A program made the position numbers and the translations under genes. From positions 1 to 12,543 of the forward strand of contig JAOUPD010000028.1 in NCBI GenBank assembly GCA_029880065.1: a DNA stretch of 12,543 nucleotides. Reading direction: 5' to 3'. This stretch comes from Hadesarchaea archaeon. Its GTDB lineage: Archaea; Hadarchaeota; Hadarchaeia; Hadarchaeales; Hadarchaeaceae. The notes below the pieces were generated by a model that made no database searches, was not told the DNA's origin, and worked only from the letters and a program-made list of their open reading frames with translations. Positions within the stretch are counted from its first letter, which is position 1. The number at the start of each line of letters is the position of its first letter. Below are positions 6,443 to 12,543 of this stretch, piece by piece.

Positions 6443-7766
6443 TGAAATCCACCTTCAGCATGTGGGTCGAACATGAAATGCAGGGGTCGTAAGCCCTAAC
6501 CAGCATCTCCAAAAGAAGGGTGATTTCCTCTTTAGGTCTGTCGAGTATCCCCGGTACTAATTTCCTCATATCCGCCTCGATGTTAGCCAAGTTTTGAGCA
6601 GTAGGGATTATGCAGTTTGCTGATTCGATCATGCCATCATTATTAAATTTGTATTCGTGAACTAGGAGTCCACGAGGAGCTTCGACCACACCAACACCCC
6701 AACTTTTATTGATCGGTGGAAGCTTTGTTGTCCACCCTGCAATCGGCGGCCGCTCTTCCCTTTCGTCTTTTATCCCTCGGGACAATAGTTCATCAAATAA
6801 TTTCATCATAAACTCCATACAATGGACCGTTTCAACTATCTGGGCATTAGTTATTTGGTAAGGATTGTGGCTCGGGGCTTCTAATCCAAGCTTTTCTGCA
6901 ACTTCCTTGGCTTTTGGCATCAGTTGGTCAAAATTGTTGTTAAACCGAGATAAGGCACCTACCATATACGGTTTTACAGGCCCGAAAGCTTGTTTTGCAG
7001 TGGAATGGGAGACAACCTGTTCGGCTATTTTAAGTTTGTAATCCCTGTGTTTGTATTCTCCGGTTTTGGACGATTTTATTGCCCCGTCATAAAAGGCGTA
7101 TTCACCGGGTTGGGTTAAACAAACATTGTCGGTTTTCCTTTCAAATGCAGGAATTTTCAATTTAGAGAAGAACTCAAGAGTTTTGGGCACATCATTTTCT
7201 AAGACTTCCTTTATTTTAGATCGGAGTTCCCGCATTTGATCCTCGGTTACCCGGTTTGTAAAGCCGTCCACAACCATGGAAATGGGCTGGGTATGCCTCC
7301 CCACAATTGTGTCGCAGATATCATGGGCAAGTTTTTTCCAGCGAATGGCGGTTTTTACCACCTCGGGGGAAGTAGAGGCTAGAGGGATAACCGAAGGGGC
7401 CCCCACGAAGTCTGGAGCGGCGAGGAAAAAGCAATGGAGGGCATGGGAATCCATTATCTCTGCCGCCATCAAGATTTTCCTCAGGACTTCCGTCTGCCAA
7501 GTGGGTTTAATTCCAAGCGCGTCTTCAATAGCCTTTATAGAAGCATTCGCGTGTGACACAGAACAGATACCGCAGATGCGGCTGGTGATGTGCACGGCTT
7601 CAGGATAACGCCGGCCAACCAACATCGCCTCAAAAAAACGGGGGGACTCAACGATTTCAAGTTTAACCTCTTTCAATTCCCCCCTTTTCACATCTACCAC
7701 GATGTTGCCATGACCTTCCACTCTGGCGATGTGATGAACATCAACGCGGATATCTTTTCCACTCAT
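6435..7766 (-). CDS. hydA: Sulfhydrogenase alpha subunit: [NiFe]-hydrogenase large subunit
   Basis: The 443-residue catalytic subunit holds the NiFe(CN)2CO centre of a group 3b cytoplasmic hydrogenase. It starts MSGKDIRVDVHHIARVEGHG. The L1 motif RICGICSVSH (C65, C68, H72) and the L2 motif DPCISCSTH (C429, C432, H435) supply the four nickel-binding cysteines. Eight residues (MLKVDFIE) follow H435 and are the expected tail for the maturation protease encoded next. Length and end resemble Pyrococcus HydA. The enzyme family oxidises or evolves H2 with NADP(H) and can reduce polysulfide to H2S. The ATG at 7766 overlaps the hydD stop as ATGA, with GGGAGTG just upstream. The frame is intact and no key residue is missing. 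Confidence 0.97.
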   Translation of the reverse strand: MSGKDIRVDVHHIARVEGHGNIVVDVKRGELKEVKLEIVESPRFFEAMLVGRRYPEAVHITSRICGICSVSHANASIKAIEDALGIKPTWQTEVLRKILMAAEIMDSHALHCFFLAAPDFVGAPSVIPLASTSPEVVKTAIRWKKLAHDICDTIVGRHTQPISMVVDGFTNRVTEDQMRELRSKIKEVLENDVPKTLEFFSKLKIPAFERKTDNVCLTQPGEYAFYDGAIKSSKTGEYKHRDYKLKIAEQVVSHSTAKQAFGPVKPYMVGALSRFNNNFDQLMPKAKEVAEKLGLEAPSHNPYQITNAQIVETVHCMEFMMKLFDELLSRGIKDEREERPPIAGWTTKLPPINKSWGVGVVEAPRGLLVHEYKFNNDGMIESANCIIPTAQNLANIEADMRKLVPGILDRPKEEITLLLEMLVRAYDPCISCSTHMLKVDFIE

Positions 7767-8512
7767 CTGCGCACTCCCATGAGCCCGTTATACATGTGAT
7801 AAAATTTCAAGATGTCTTCGATTGAAAGCCCGTGTTCTTTCAGAACTTCCTCCCAGGCACTTAAGTTTGGATCAGGGATTAATCCCCGACACCCCTCACA
7901 CGCATTCCCAACTGATGGGCAGACAGCACCGCAACCTGCCCGCGTTACCGGCCCCATACAAGCTATGGGGTTTGGTTTGTGAAATAGACAGACATTTGCT
8001 TTCATTTTACAATCGACGCAAACAGGATAATCAGGGATGAAGGGTTTTTTACCTAGTAAAATGGAGGCAGTGGCCCGCAGAAACTCTTTTTTATCTATAG
8101 GACATTCTGGAATGACGTGATCTACCTTGATAACAGCGTCAATGGGCTGAGCCAAAATAGAGTCAAAAAGCCATGCCTTGTCCCCATAGGTTCTCCACCG
8201 GACATCGGATTGTCTTTGAAAGTTTCTGATAGCATTGACTCCCCCAAGGTGGGCACAAGCGCCAAGAGCCACGCATATTTTCGCCCTAGCCCTGATCTCC
8301 TTAATCCTTTCGATATCTTTAGAGGTGGAAATAGAACCCTCGATGAAAGCGATTTCATAGTCCTGTCCCTTGTAACTCGATGCCTCACGGAAGTTTACTA
8401 TATCCACCGATTCGAATAAATCCAGAAGTTTGTCCCCCAAGGAAAGGACGGTTAACTGACAACCCTCGCAACATGTAAATTCAAAAAATCCGACCTTGGG
8501 TTTTTTCATCAT
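7763..8512 (-). CDS. hydD: Sulfhydrogenase delta subunit: [NiFe]-hydrogenase small subunit
   Basis: The 249-residue small subunit relays electrons between the NiFe centre and the flavin module through three Fe-S clusters. The proximal cluster ligands are visible as FTCCEGC (C15, C18), GACAHLGG (C86) and PECPID (C137). The C-terminal part has the cysteine pattern of medial and distal clusters: CVDCKMKANVC (C165, C168, C175), C185, C194, C198 and ACEGCRG (C205, C208). This matches HydD/ShyD and F420-type small subunits and lacks the Tat signal of membrane-bound enzymes, so it is cytoplasmic. The ATG at 8512 overlaps the hydG stop as ATGA. A second ATG follows immediately and could equally be used, because GGAGGCGAT lies directly upstream. 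Confidence 0.96.
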   Translation of the reverse strand: MMKKPKVGFFEFTCCEGCQLTVLSLGDKLLDLFESVDIVNFREASSYKGQDYEIAFIEGSISTSKDIERIKEIRARAKICVALGACAHLGGVNAIRNFQRQSDVRWRTYGDKAWLFDSILAQPIDAVIKVDHVIPECPIDKKEFLRATASILLGKKPFIPDYPVCVDCKMKANVCLFHKPNPIACMGPVTRAGCGAVCPSVGNACEGCRGLIPDPNLSAWEEVLKEHGLSIEDILKFYHMYNGLMGVRR

Positions 8513-9324
8513 ATCGCCTCCGGCAAATTTTTGAGCTTCTCATAGTTGAATACCGGACCGTCTTGGCAAACGTAGATGTCGTTAATCTGACAGTGCCCGC
8601 ATTTCCCCACACCGCATTTCATCTTGCGCTCCAAAGATACCCAGATTTTTTTGTCGGGGGTTCCGTGATTTTTTAGTTCCCTGATGACAAAGCGGTACAT
8701 AATCGGCGGGCCGACAATAACCGCCTGGGTCTTTGCAGGGTCAAACTGAATGTATGGAAAAAGTGTGGTGATGACGCCCACATTATCTTGCCACTTCTCG
8801 TCCCCAACATCAACTGTTACGTGATACTCAACATCCTCCCTTTCTTTCCAGTTCTTTAACTCTTCTTTAAAAAGAAGTTCTTGGGGTATTTTTGCTCCAT
8901 AGAGAATGTAAACTTTTCCATAATCTTTTCGGGAATTTAAAACGCTCCAGATAAGAGAACGGAGTGGGGCCAACCCTAGCCCCCCGGCTACAAAAAGTAT
9001 ATCCTTACCCTTGAAATGCTTAAGTTCAAATCCTTTACCAAACGGGCCGCGGATTCCAATTTTATCTCCAGGTTTTTTGCCACAAAGGGCACTAGTAACA
9101 TTACCTATCGCACGTACACAAAGTTGAAAGGTAGCTAGATCGGAGGGGGCAGACGATATGGAAATAGGAGCTTCCCCAACGCCAAAAACTGAGACCTCCA
9201 CAAACTGCCCTGGCTGGTGGCCGAGACTTTTTCCTGATAAAAGCTCAATATCGAGCAAACTTTCTGTTTTAGTCAGTTTTTCAATTCTGTTTATTTTGGC
9301 TATCTCAGGTTTGTAAATAGTCAT
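8509..9324 (-). CDS. hydG: Sulfhydrogenase gamma subunit: FAD/NAD(P)-binding reductase with [2Fe-2S] site
   Basis: The 271-residue flavoprotein connects the hydrogenase to NAD(P)H. An N-terminal FAD domain has the GVGEAPISIS signature (51-58 region) and GIRGPFGKG. The nucleotide domain has VAGGLGLAPL (about 113-121) and a C-terminal YGAK ... VGPPIMYR. The last 35 residues carry a [2Fe-2S] ligand set, C237, C242, C245 and C253 (KCGVGKCGHC, then YVCQDGPVF), as in dihydroorotate dehydrogenase electron-transfer subunits. The start is the ATG at 9324, overlapping the hydB stop (ATGA) with AGGTGG six bases upstream. A GTG three codons earlier lies inside that Shine-Dalgarno site and is less likely. 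NADP(H) is the usual partner in Thermococcales; specificity here is not proven. Confidence 0.95.
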   Translation of the reverse strand: MTIYKPEIAKINRIEKLTKTESLLDIELLSGKSLGHQPGQFVEVSVFGVGEAPISISSAPSDLATFQLCVRAIGNVTSALCGKKPGDKIGIRGPFGKGFELKHFKGKDILFVAGGLGLAPLRSLIWSVLNSRKDYGKVYILYGAKIPQELLFKEELKNWKEREDVEYHVTVDVGDEKWQDNVGVITTLFPYIQFDPAKTQAVIVGPPIMYRFVIRELKNHGTPDKKIWVSLERKMKCGVGKCGHCQINDIYVCQDGPVFNYEKLKNLPEAI

Positions 9325-10373
9325 CTTTTCCACCTATCGTAGAGTTCATTTTCGATGTCGAGAGGATCAACAATCTTCGTGAGGCAAGCTTTTCCGCATC
9401 TCCCACATCCCGTGCAAAAACTTCTCTCCCATTTTTCAAAAAGGTACCAGTCCTTCCGGTTGGTCCTGTGGCGCAATCTCGCCCCCCTTCCCTCTCTAAA
9501 TATCTCCCCTGAGGCCACCTTGGTAAAATCAGTAAGAAGACAACCGTCCCAGAAGCGCGTACGATTTCCCCGTTTCAAGTTCAACTCCATATAGTCTCTC
9601 ACGTCAAAGCAGTAACAGGTTGGGCAGACCATGTTGCATGACCCACAGTTGAAACACCTTGATCCATGTTCATCCCATACCGGGCTGTCGTAATTTTCCC
9701 TCAGCAGCTTGGGCAGGTCTTCAAGTTTGGGCTTAAGCTTTCGCTGTTCTTTATCAAATAAATTGTCTCTCACCCTCCTAATTTTCCTCAATTTCTTGGC
9801 ATCTGATGGGGTCGTTTTCCTAGCGATCTTCGAAATGAGAGATTTTCCTTTTTTTGAACCTACTTCCACAAAGAAATTTTTCCCCATATCGGTTAAGAAA
9901 AGGTCAAACCCCTCCAACGGGAGGACTGATTCCTTGCGGTAACAAAAAGATTCTGTGGAGCAGGGGACAAGACATTCCGCCCCGATTATAGTTACAAATT
10001 CCCGCTTCTTGAGGTAATGTTCATCCAAATTATTCTCCGCAAAAACTTTATCCAAAAGCGTAGTACCATTCATGTCGCAGGGATGGATACCAAGTAAAAT
10101 TATTGGTTTCCCCTCTACTTTGACCTTTACCTTGATCTCATCGTTAACTTCATATTCCATCAATTCTTCCTCTTGGGGGAAAAGAAAAGCTTTGGGAGGG
10201 ATGACAGTTTGAGGGCCTTCCCAGAGAATCTCCCTCGTGGACTTTATCCTTTTAAAATTAGCCTGATTTTCCTGCTTTGCAGGAGCTATCACCTCTTTCC
10301 CTTCTCCGATCTTCCTGTCTATCAAATCTAAAAGCTCTCTCTTGGTCACCACACAATTTTTCATTTTTTTCAT
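9321..10373 (-). CDS. hydB: Sulfhydrogenase beta subunit: iron-sulfur electron-transfer protein
   Basis: The 350-residue subunit is related to anaerobic sulfite reductase subunit A and is linked to the sulfur-reducing activity of group 3b enzymes. The GIHPCDMNG segment (95-103) and ECLVPCSTESFC (133-144) are family signatures. Two ferredoxin-like [4Fe-4S] sets follow: CFNCGSCNMVC (C240, C243, C246, C250, plus C253 and C255) and CTGCGRCGKAC (C320, C323, C326, C330). It is the first gene of the operon. The ATG at 10373 has GAGG at 10381-10384. Gene order hydB-hydG-hydD-hydA equals that of Pyrococcus. Arginine codons are about 20 AGA/AGG to 8 CGN, the reverse of the flanking genes. Confidence 0.95.
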   Translation of the reverse strand: MKKMKNCVVTKRELLDLIDRKIGEGKEVIAPAKQENQANFKRIKSTREILWEGPQTVIPPKAFLFPQEEELMEYEVNDEIKVKVKVEGKPIILLGIHPCDMNGTTLLDKVFAENNLDEHYLKKREFVTIIGAECLVPCSTESFCYRKESVLPLEGFDLFLTDMGKNFFVEVGSKKGKSLISKIARKTTPSDAKKLRKIRRVRDNLFDKEQRKLKPKLEDLPKLLRENYDSPVWDEHGSRCFNCGSCNMVCPTCYCFDVRDYMELNLKRGNRTRFWDGCLLTDFTKVASGEIFREGRGARLRHRTNRKDWYLFEKWERSFCTGCGRCGKACLTKIVDPLDIENELYDRWKR

Positions 10374-10394
10374 CTAGTTGCCTCAGTCATCATC

Positions 10395-10416
10395 ATATTA
10401 TACTTTTTAATTAAAG
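10395..10416 (-). promoter_or_regulatory. Putative promoter of the hydBGDA operon
   Basis: On the minus strand this stretch reads ctttaattaaaaagtataat, with two overlapping TATA candidates: the palindrome TTTAATTAAA (10406-10415) and GTATAATAT (10395-10403). The first would give a start near 10385 and the second near 10373, the start codon itself. The GAGG at 10381-10384 favours the first. No GTTnnnAAC element of the Thermococcales SurR type was seen nearby. Confidence 0.4.
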
Positions 10417-10444
10417 TTGATTCTTAGTTAAATGTTTTAATGTT

Positions 10445-10479
10445 GGATTCAAATCCGCATCCATTGAATGAACATGCGG
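10445..10479. repeat. Two adjacent small inverted repeats upstream of hydB
   Basis: GGATT-CA-AATCC (10445-10456) overlaps the first arm of CCGCAT (10455-10460) paired with ATGCGG (10474-10479). The spot lies in the 196-bp gap between the EF-Tu-like gene end (10570) and hydB start (10373), about 70-105 bp upstream of hydB. It also marks the switch from G+C-rich flank to AT-rich operon DNA. Possible roles are a regulator site for hyd or a 3' structure of the upstream transcript. Nothing else is recognisable in the gap. Confidence 0.35.
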
Positions 10480-10569
10480 GAAACAGAACCAAGTCAGAGC
10501 TTAAATGGAGGAACCTGAACAACTGGCTGACGCGCGCTGAAAATCTGCGAATCGGGGGGACGCGAGAGA

Positions 10570-10836
10570 TTACCCAAGTTTGTAGACGAGATCTCCCTCG
10601 CGTGTGCGCTCTACAATTTTTAACCCAATCGATTGCCCGGAACTAGCACTCTGCACATTCTCGTGCTCGATTTGCATAGAATCCACCGTCTGCTGCACGT
10701 TGGTAGTAGCGCCCTCGATTGAGATTCGGTCGCCCACTTTCAGCTCATCGGAAAGCTCGACGACTCCCACTCCTATCTTGGTGAAGTAGTGGGATATCTT
10801 CCCCACGAGCTTCTTCTCCACAGGTGCTTCTTCCAT
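10570..10836 (-). CDS. EF-Tu domain 2-like small protein
   Basis: The 88-residue protein consists almost wholly of one beta-barrel like domain 2 of translation GTPases. It shows KLVGKISHYFTKIGVGVVEL, LKVGDRISIEGATT, QTVDSMQIEHENVQSA, and GQSIGLKIVE with REGDLVYK at the end. Such stand-alone 'translation elongation factor-like' proteins occur widely in archaea and some bacteria. They lack the GTPase domain, and their function is not settled. The ATG at 10836 follows GGTGGGGTGA closely, a strong Shine-Dalgarno match. It uses CGN arginine codons like the right-hand genes and unlike the hydrogenase block beside it. It is read in the same direction as hydB, but the 196-bp gap with its own promoter candidate makes a joint transcript unlikely. 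Confidence 0.88.
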   Translation of the reverse strand: MEEAPVEKKLVGKISHYFTKIGVGVVELSDELKVGDRISIEGATTNVQQTVDSMQIEHENVQSASSGQSIGLKIVERTREGDLVYKLG

Positions 10837-10884
10837 TCACCCCACCAGATTAAGATAGAATCCTCTAATTAAATGTCTTTCCAC

Positions 10885-10903
10885 CCTTAGCTCGGAGCTG
10901 AGG
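10885..10903 (+). other. Hairpin between the membrane-protein and EF-Tu-like genes
   Basis: CCTTAGC (10885-10891) pairs with GCTGAGG (10897-10903) over a TCGGA loop, seven pairs including one T-G wobble in the plus-strand RNA. On the minus strand, which both neighbouring genes use, the wobble becomes a C-A mismatch, so the fold is weaker there. It could be a processing or pausing element for the upstream membrane-protein transcript. No T-run follows on the minus strand within ten bases. Confidence 0.3.
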
Positions 10904-10923
10904 TTAGGATAAACTCTGTAAGG

Positions 10924-11244
10924 TCAGCGCTTCTCGCTCGCTTTTAGAATCCCCATGCGATAGCCCATGCGGCGACTTAGCTCAGGGTACGCCCTAGCTA
11001 TGCCGAGCATTATTCCCCAGCCACCGAAGATTACAGCAGTAATTGTAACCCCCAAAAGCAAGTCCATGAGCGGCGCTTCCCCTACAAGGAACAGCGTACC
11101 GCTCCAGAGGTGGTCCACTAGTCCGAACATTGCGCCCCCGTAGAGCAGCAGGTTAAGCCACCACCCTGCGGGACCCCTTTTCTGGGAGCCCCATACTACA
11201 GACGAAATTATAGCCGCCGCCAAAGGTATGGTATAACAAACCAC
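10924..11244 (-). CDS. Small three-helix membrane protein divergent from nikR (function unknown)
   Basis: The 106-residue protein has three hydrophobic segments: about 3-19 (CYTIPLAAAIISSVVW), 27-46 (GWWLNLLLYGGAMFGLVDH) and 60-82 (MDLLLGVTITAVIFGGWGIML). A basic tail (SRRMGYRMGILKASEKR) suggests a cytoplasmic C-terminus. Polar residues in or near the membrane, C3, D44, H45 and D61, could bind metal. The start is GTG at 11244, chosen because AGGAGGTG (11252-11259), a near-perfect Shine-Dalgarno site, lies seven bases upstream. I do not recognise a named family. It faces a NikR-type gene across 120 bp containing an inverted repeat, so nickel-responsive expression is a fair inference. A nickel uptake, export or sensing role is a hypothesis only. 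Confidence 0.85.
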   Translation of the reverse strand: MVCYTIPLAAAIISSVVWGSQKRGPAGWWLNLLLYGGAMFGLVDHLWSGTLFLVGEAPLMDLLLGVTITAVIFGGWGIMLGIARAYPELSRRMGYRMGILKASEKR

Positions 11245-11275
11245 TTTTCTGCACCTCCTAGTGCTTATCTCATCA

Positions 11276-11310
11276 AAGTAATAATACTTTTTACTATAAA
11301 AATATTACTT
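11276..11310. promoter_or_regulatory. Inverted-repeat operator candidate in the nikR divergent region
   Basis: AAGTAATA (11276-11283) and TATTACTT (11303-11310) form a perfect 8-bp inverted repeat with a 19-bp centre. A second TACTT lies at 11285-11289, making AAGTA-N4-TACTT as well. Known NikR operators are long-spaced AT-rich palindromes (GTATGA-N16-TCATAC in E. coli, TATWATT-N11-AATWATA in H. pylori). This site has that style with its own sequence. It encloses the TATA box, so a bound repressor would block both divergent genes. Confidence 0.55.
11295..11303 (+). promoter_or_regulatory. TATA box of nikR, inside the inverted repeat
   Basis: TATAAAAAT would place the nikR transcript start near 11322, about 40 bases before the ATG at 11365. 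Read on the minus strand, the same AT block offers a TATA element with a start near 11271 for the membrane-protein gene, upstream of its AGGAGGTG. Both would be covered by a protein bound to the flanking repeat arms. Confidence 0.45.
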
Positions 11311-11364
11311 AGATAAAATGGAAAGCTTGAAAATATCAGAAGACCAAAGTTTGCTGGGACCAAA

Positions 11365-11769
11365 ATGGCTCGAAAAATCGCACGTGTAAGTTTAACGTTA
11401 CCTGAAGATTTACTGAACGAACTCGATCGCTCGCTCAAGGCCCAGCGCTACGCTAGCCGTTCCGAGGCGATTCGAGATGCGTTGCGCGATTTTCTGGCAA
11501 GCTATCGTTGGCGGAGCGAGCTGAAGGGCGAGCAGCTCGGTGCAATCCTTGTGATGTATGAGCATGATGTTCAGGGGCTGACCGATACGCTCATGGACAT
11601 CCAACATAAGAGCGCGAGTCTCATAAGCGCAGTTCAGCATTTGCACGTAGATTCCAAAAATTGCTTGGAAATCTTGATTGTAAGAGGGGCGGCTAATCGA
11701 ATCCGTCAACTTGTTAATCGACTGGGCGCGCTCCGAGGCGTCAAGCAAGCCAAACTGGTGGTGGTTTAA
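11365..11769 (+). CDS. nikR: NikR-type nickel-responsive ribbon-helix-helix regulator
   Basis: The protein has 134 residues. An N-terminal ribbon-helix-helix (about 4-46) reads ARVSLTLPEDLLNELDRSL and SRSEAIRDALRDFL. The C-terminal ACT-like NikR domain (about 57-134) begins GAILVMYEHDVQGL. All four high-affinity nickel ligands known from E. coli NikR (H76, H87, H89, C95) have counterparts at H81, H92, H94 and C100, with identical spacings (11, 2 and 6). Tetramers bind a palindromic operator when nickel is plentiful and usually repress nickel uptake genes. The ATG at 11365 fits the family start; only a weak TGGGA lies upstream. It overlaps no gene, is divergent from a small membrane protein, and an HD-domain gene begins one base after its stop. 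The hydrogenase operon about 1 kb away is an obvious nickel consumer. Confidence 0.93.
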   Translation: MARKIARVSLTLPEDLLNELDRSLKAQRYASRSEAIRDALRDFLASYRWRSELKGEQLGAILVMYEHDVQGLTDTLMDIQHKSASLISAVQHLHVDSKNCLEILIVRGAANRIRQLVNRLGALRGVKQAKLVVV

Positions 11770-11770
11770 G

Positions 11771-12358
11771 GTGAAATTGTGTGAGTTGCTCGGGCGACTA
11801 AACAACCTCAAGCGCATCCCTCGCACGGGCTGGCTACTCTGTAACGTTCCGCTGAGCGAGGTCGAAGACGTGGCGCAGCACACCTTTGATGTTGCGGCAA
11901 TAACTTTGCTACTCGCCGATGAACTTGAGCGTGGAGGTAAGAAAATCGACAGAGAACGAGCTCTAAGCATTGCGGTCGTGCACGATTGGGCTGAGGCCGA
12001 GTCCGGAGATTTTCCCTACACGGCATTAAAATACCTAGGGCCCGCCGGCACCAAGAAACGCATCGAGAAAAGAGTACTTGAGGAGCTCTTGAACAAGCTG
12101 CCAAATAAAGAAAAATACCTAAAGTTTTGGAGGGAGTATAGCGAGAAGCGCACCATAGAGGCTAAGATCGTCCATGCTGCTGATTATCTCTCGATGCTTG
12201 TGCAGGCGATCAAGTACCTTGAGCGGGGCAATCGTTCGCGCGAGCTGGACGAACTCTGGCGGGTGGTCTGCAAGGATTTAAAGCTGTATACTAGGGAATT
12301 TCCGGTAGTGAAGGAACTAATCACAGAATTGCAGAAGTGTTATTCTGGCACCTCCTAA
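11771..12358 (+). CDS. HD-domain phosphohydrolase, YfbR/HDDC2-like (probable 5'-deoxynucleotidase)
   Basis: From the GTG at 11771 the protein has 195 residues. The metal-binding HD set is complete: H37 (VAQHTFDVA), H71-D72 (VVHDWAEAESGD) and D138 (VHAADYLSML). E75 sits at the position of the YfbR catalytic acid. LNNLKRIPRTGW near the start matches the family's R-x-GW region. Such enzymes hydrolyse (deoxy)nucleoside 5'-monophosphates with a divalent metal. The frame stays open 20 codons further upstream into nikR, but GTG at 11771 is preferred: it follows the nikR stop by one base, has GGTGG (11758-11762) before it, and matches the family's N-terminus. It is very likely co-transcribed with nikR. 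Exact substrate unknown. Confidence 0.88.
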   Translation: MKLCELLGRLNNLKRIPRTGWLLCNVPLSEVEDVAQHTFDVAAITLLLADELERGGKKIDRERALSIAVVHDWAEAESGDFPYTALKYLGPAGTKKRIEKRVLEELLNKLPNKEKYLKFWREYSEKRTIEAKIVHAADYLSMLVQAIKYLERGNRSRELDELWRVVCKDLKLYTREFPVVKELITELQKCYSGTS

Positions 12359-12401
12359 TATCACCGTTTCGTTGGTTTAACTCTACGCCGAATTGTTTTG
12401 G

Positions 12402-12543
12402 TCATCCTCGCGGCAACCTTAGATCAGTCATCCTCTTGGCGGCCCTCTCGACATCCCTCTTGCTTTTTGCTCCCGCACAAACACCTTTTCCAGATACAAA
12501 GAGCAGAATCACAACTTTTGGGTCATCGAGCCTAAATACCAGC
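12402..12543 (-). CDS. tbp: TATA-box-binding protein, C-terminal part (partial, cut by window edge)
   Basis: Minus-strand reading from the window edge gives 46 residues to a TGA at 12402-12404. It begins LVFRLDDPKVVILLFVSGKG and continues VCAGAKSKRDVERAAKRM. This fits the end of an archaeal TBP repeat, whose usual form is GLVYR(I/L)..PK...L(I/L)F.SGK.VC.GAKS..D...A. The stop shortly after indicates the second, C-terminal repeat. TBP binds the TATA box and starts archaeal transcription. The SGK-x-VC-x-GAK core is kept; GKG and CAG vary from the common GKIVCTG, so it could be a divergent paralogue. It is convergent with the HD gene, separated by about 43 bp. Confidence 0.82.
   Translation of the reverse strand, partial: LVFRLDDPKVVILLFVSGKGVCAGAKSKRDVERAAKRMTDLRLPRG

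Noticed and set aside
10374..10440. SurR-type (GTTnnnAAC) operator for the hydrogenase operon
   Set aside because: Separate GTT and AAC pieces are present on both strands, but none has the required spacing.
10441..10470. T-arm-like GGATTCAAATCC as a tRNA remnant or attachment site
   Set aside because: The base before TTC is A instead of G and the surrounding bases do not pair as a T-stem. No 5' half, no acceptor stem and no second copy at the other end of the hydrogenase block were seen.
10440..10646. Plus-strand open frame of 68 codons upstream of hydB
   Set aside because: It runs antisense into the well-supported EF-Tu-like gene, has no family resemblance and no convincing ribosome binding site.
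12350..12357. AGGAGGTG-like Shine-Dalgarno match on the minus strand
   Set aside because: It lies inside the 3' end of the HD gene and no start codon or gene follows at a useful distance on that strand.
12361..12405. Tiny basic frame (14 residues, MTKTIRRRVKPTKR) overlapping the tbp stop as ATGA
   Set aside because: It is too short to support as a gene from sequence alone, and the ATGA overlap can arise by chance. Worth revisiting only if conserved in relatives.
1..12543. CRISPR array, insertion sequence, rRNA or intact tRNA gene
   Set aside because: No regularly spaced direct repeats, transposase-like frame, terminal inverted repeats or conserved RNA core motifs were seen on either strand.

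Overview
This window is archaeal chromosomal DNA. It carries an archaeal-type S-adenosylmethionine synthetase, a tRNA-guanine(15) transglycosylase for archaeosine, a ribose-1,5-bisphosphate isomerase (aIF2B-like), an archaeal sulfhydrogenase operon, and the 3' end of a TATA-binding protein gene. Promoter candidates are TATA boxes, and Shine-Dalgarno sites resemble GGAGGTGAT. The gene set suits an anaerobic, perhaps thermophilic, euryarchaeal-grade organism (Hadarchaeota-like lineages are one possibility). The window alone does not fix the taxon.

Left part (1-5332). Two regulators lie on the minus strand: the N-terminus of an HTH protein cut by the window edge, and an XRE-HTH protein with paired CBS domains. 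The second is divergent from mat (823-2034), with a near-palindromic TATA box between them. On the plus strand follow tgtA, which seems to start at a non-canonical AUC codon upstream of its first ATG, an Lrp/AsnC regulator, a 76-residue protein of unknown function, and the R15P isomerase gene.

Middle (5512-10373, minus strand). A tightly coupled six-gene operon encodes the beta, gamma, delta and alpha subunits of a group 3b NAD(P)-linked [NiFe] sulfhydrogenase (hydBGDA), then its C-terminal maturation protease, then a stand-alone cyclic-nucleotide-binding-fold protein without a DNA-binding domain. The block has lower G+C than its flanks. Its arginine codons are mainly AGA/AGG where counted in hydB, while flanking genes use mainly CGN. 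This suggests it was acquired as a cassette.

Right part (10570-12543). On the minus strand lie an EF-Tu-domain-2-like mini-protein and a small three-helix membrane protein. The membrane protein is divergent from a NikR-type nickel regulator with all four nickel ligands, and an 8-bp inverted repeat surrounds the TATA box between them. An HD-domain phosphohydrolase gene follows nikR in a likely operon. The window closes with the C-terminal part of a TBP gene on the minus strand. The most suggestive themes are nickel: a nickel regulator, an undescribed membrane protein under its probable operator and a nickel enzyme cluster within 6 kb; and ligand sensing: an output-less CNB protein in the hydrogenase operon, and a CBS-HTH protein facing SAM synthetase.
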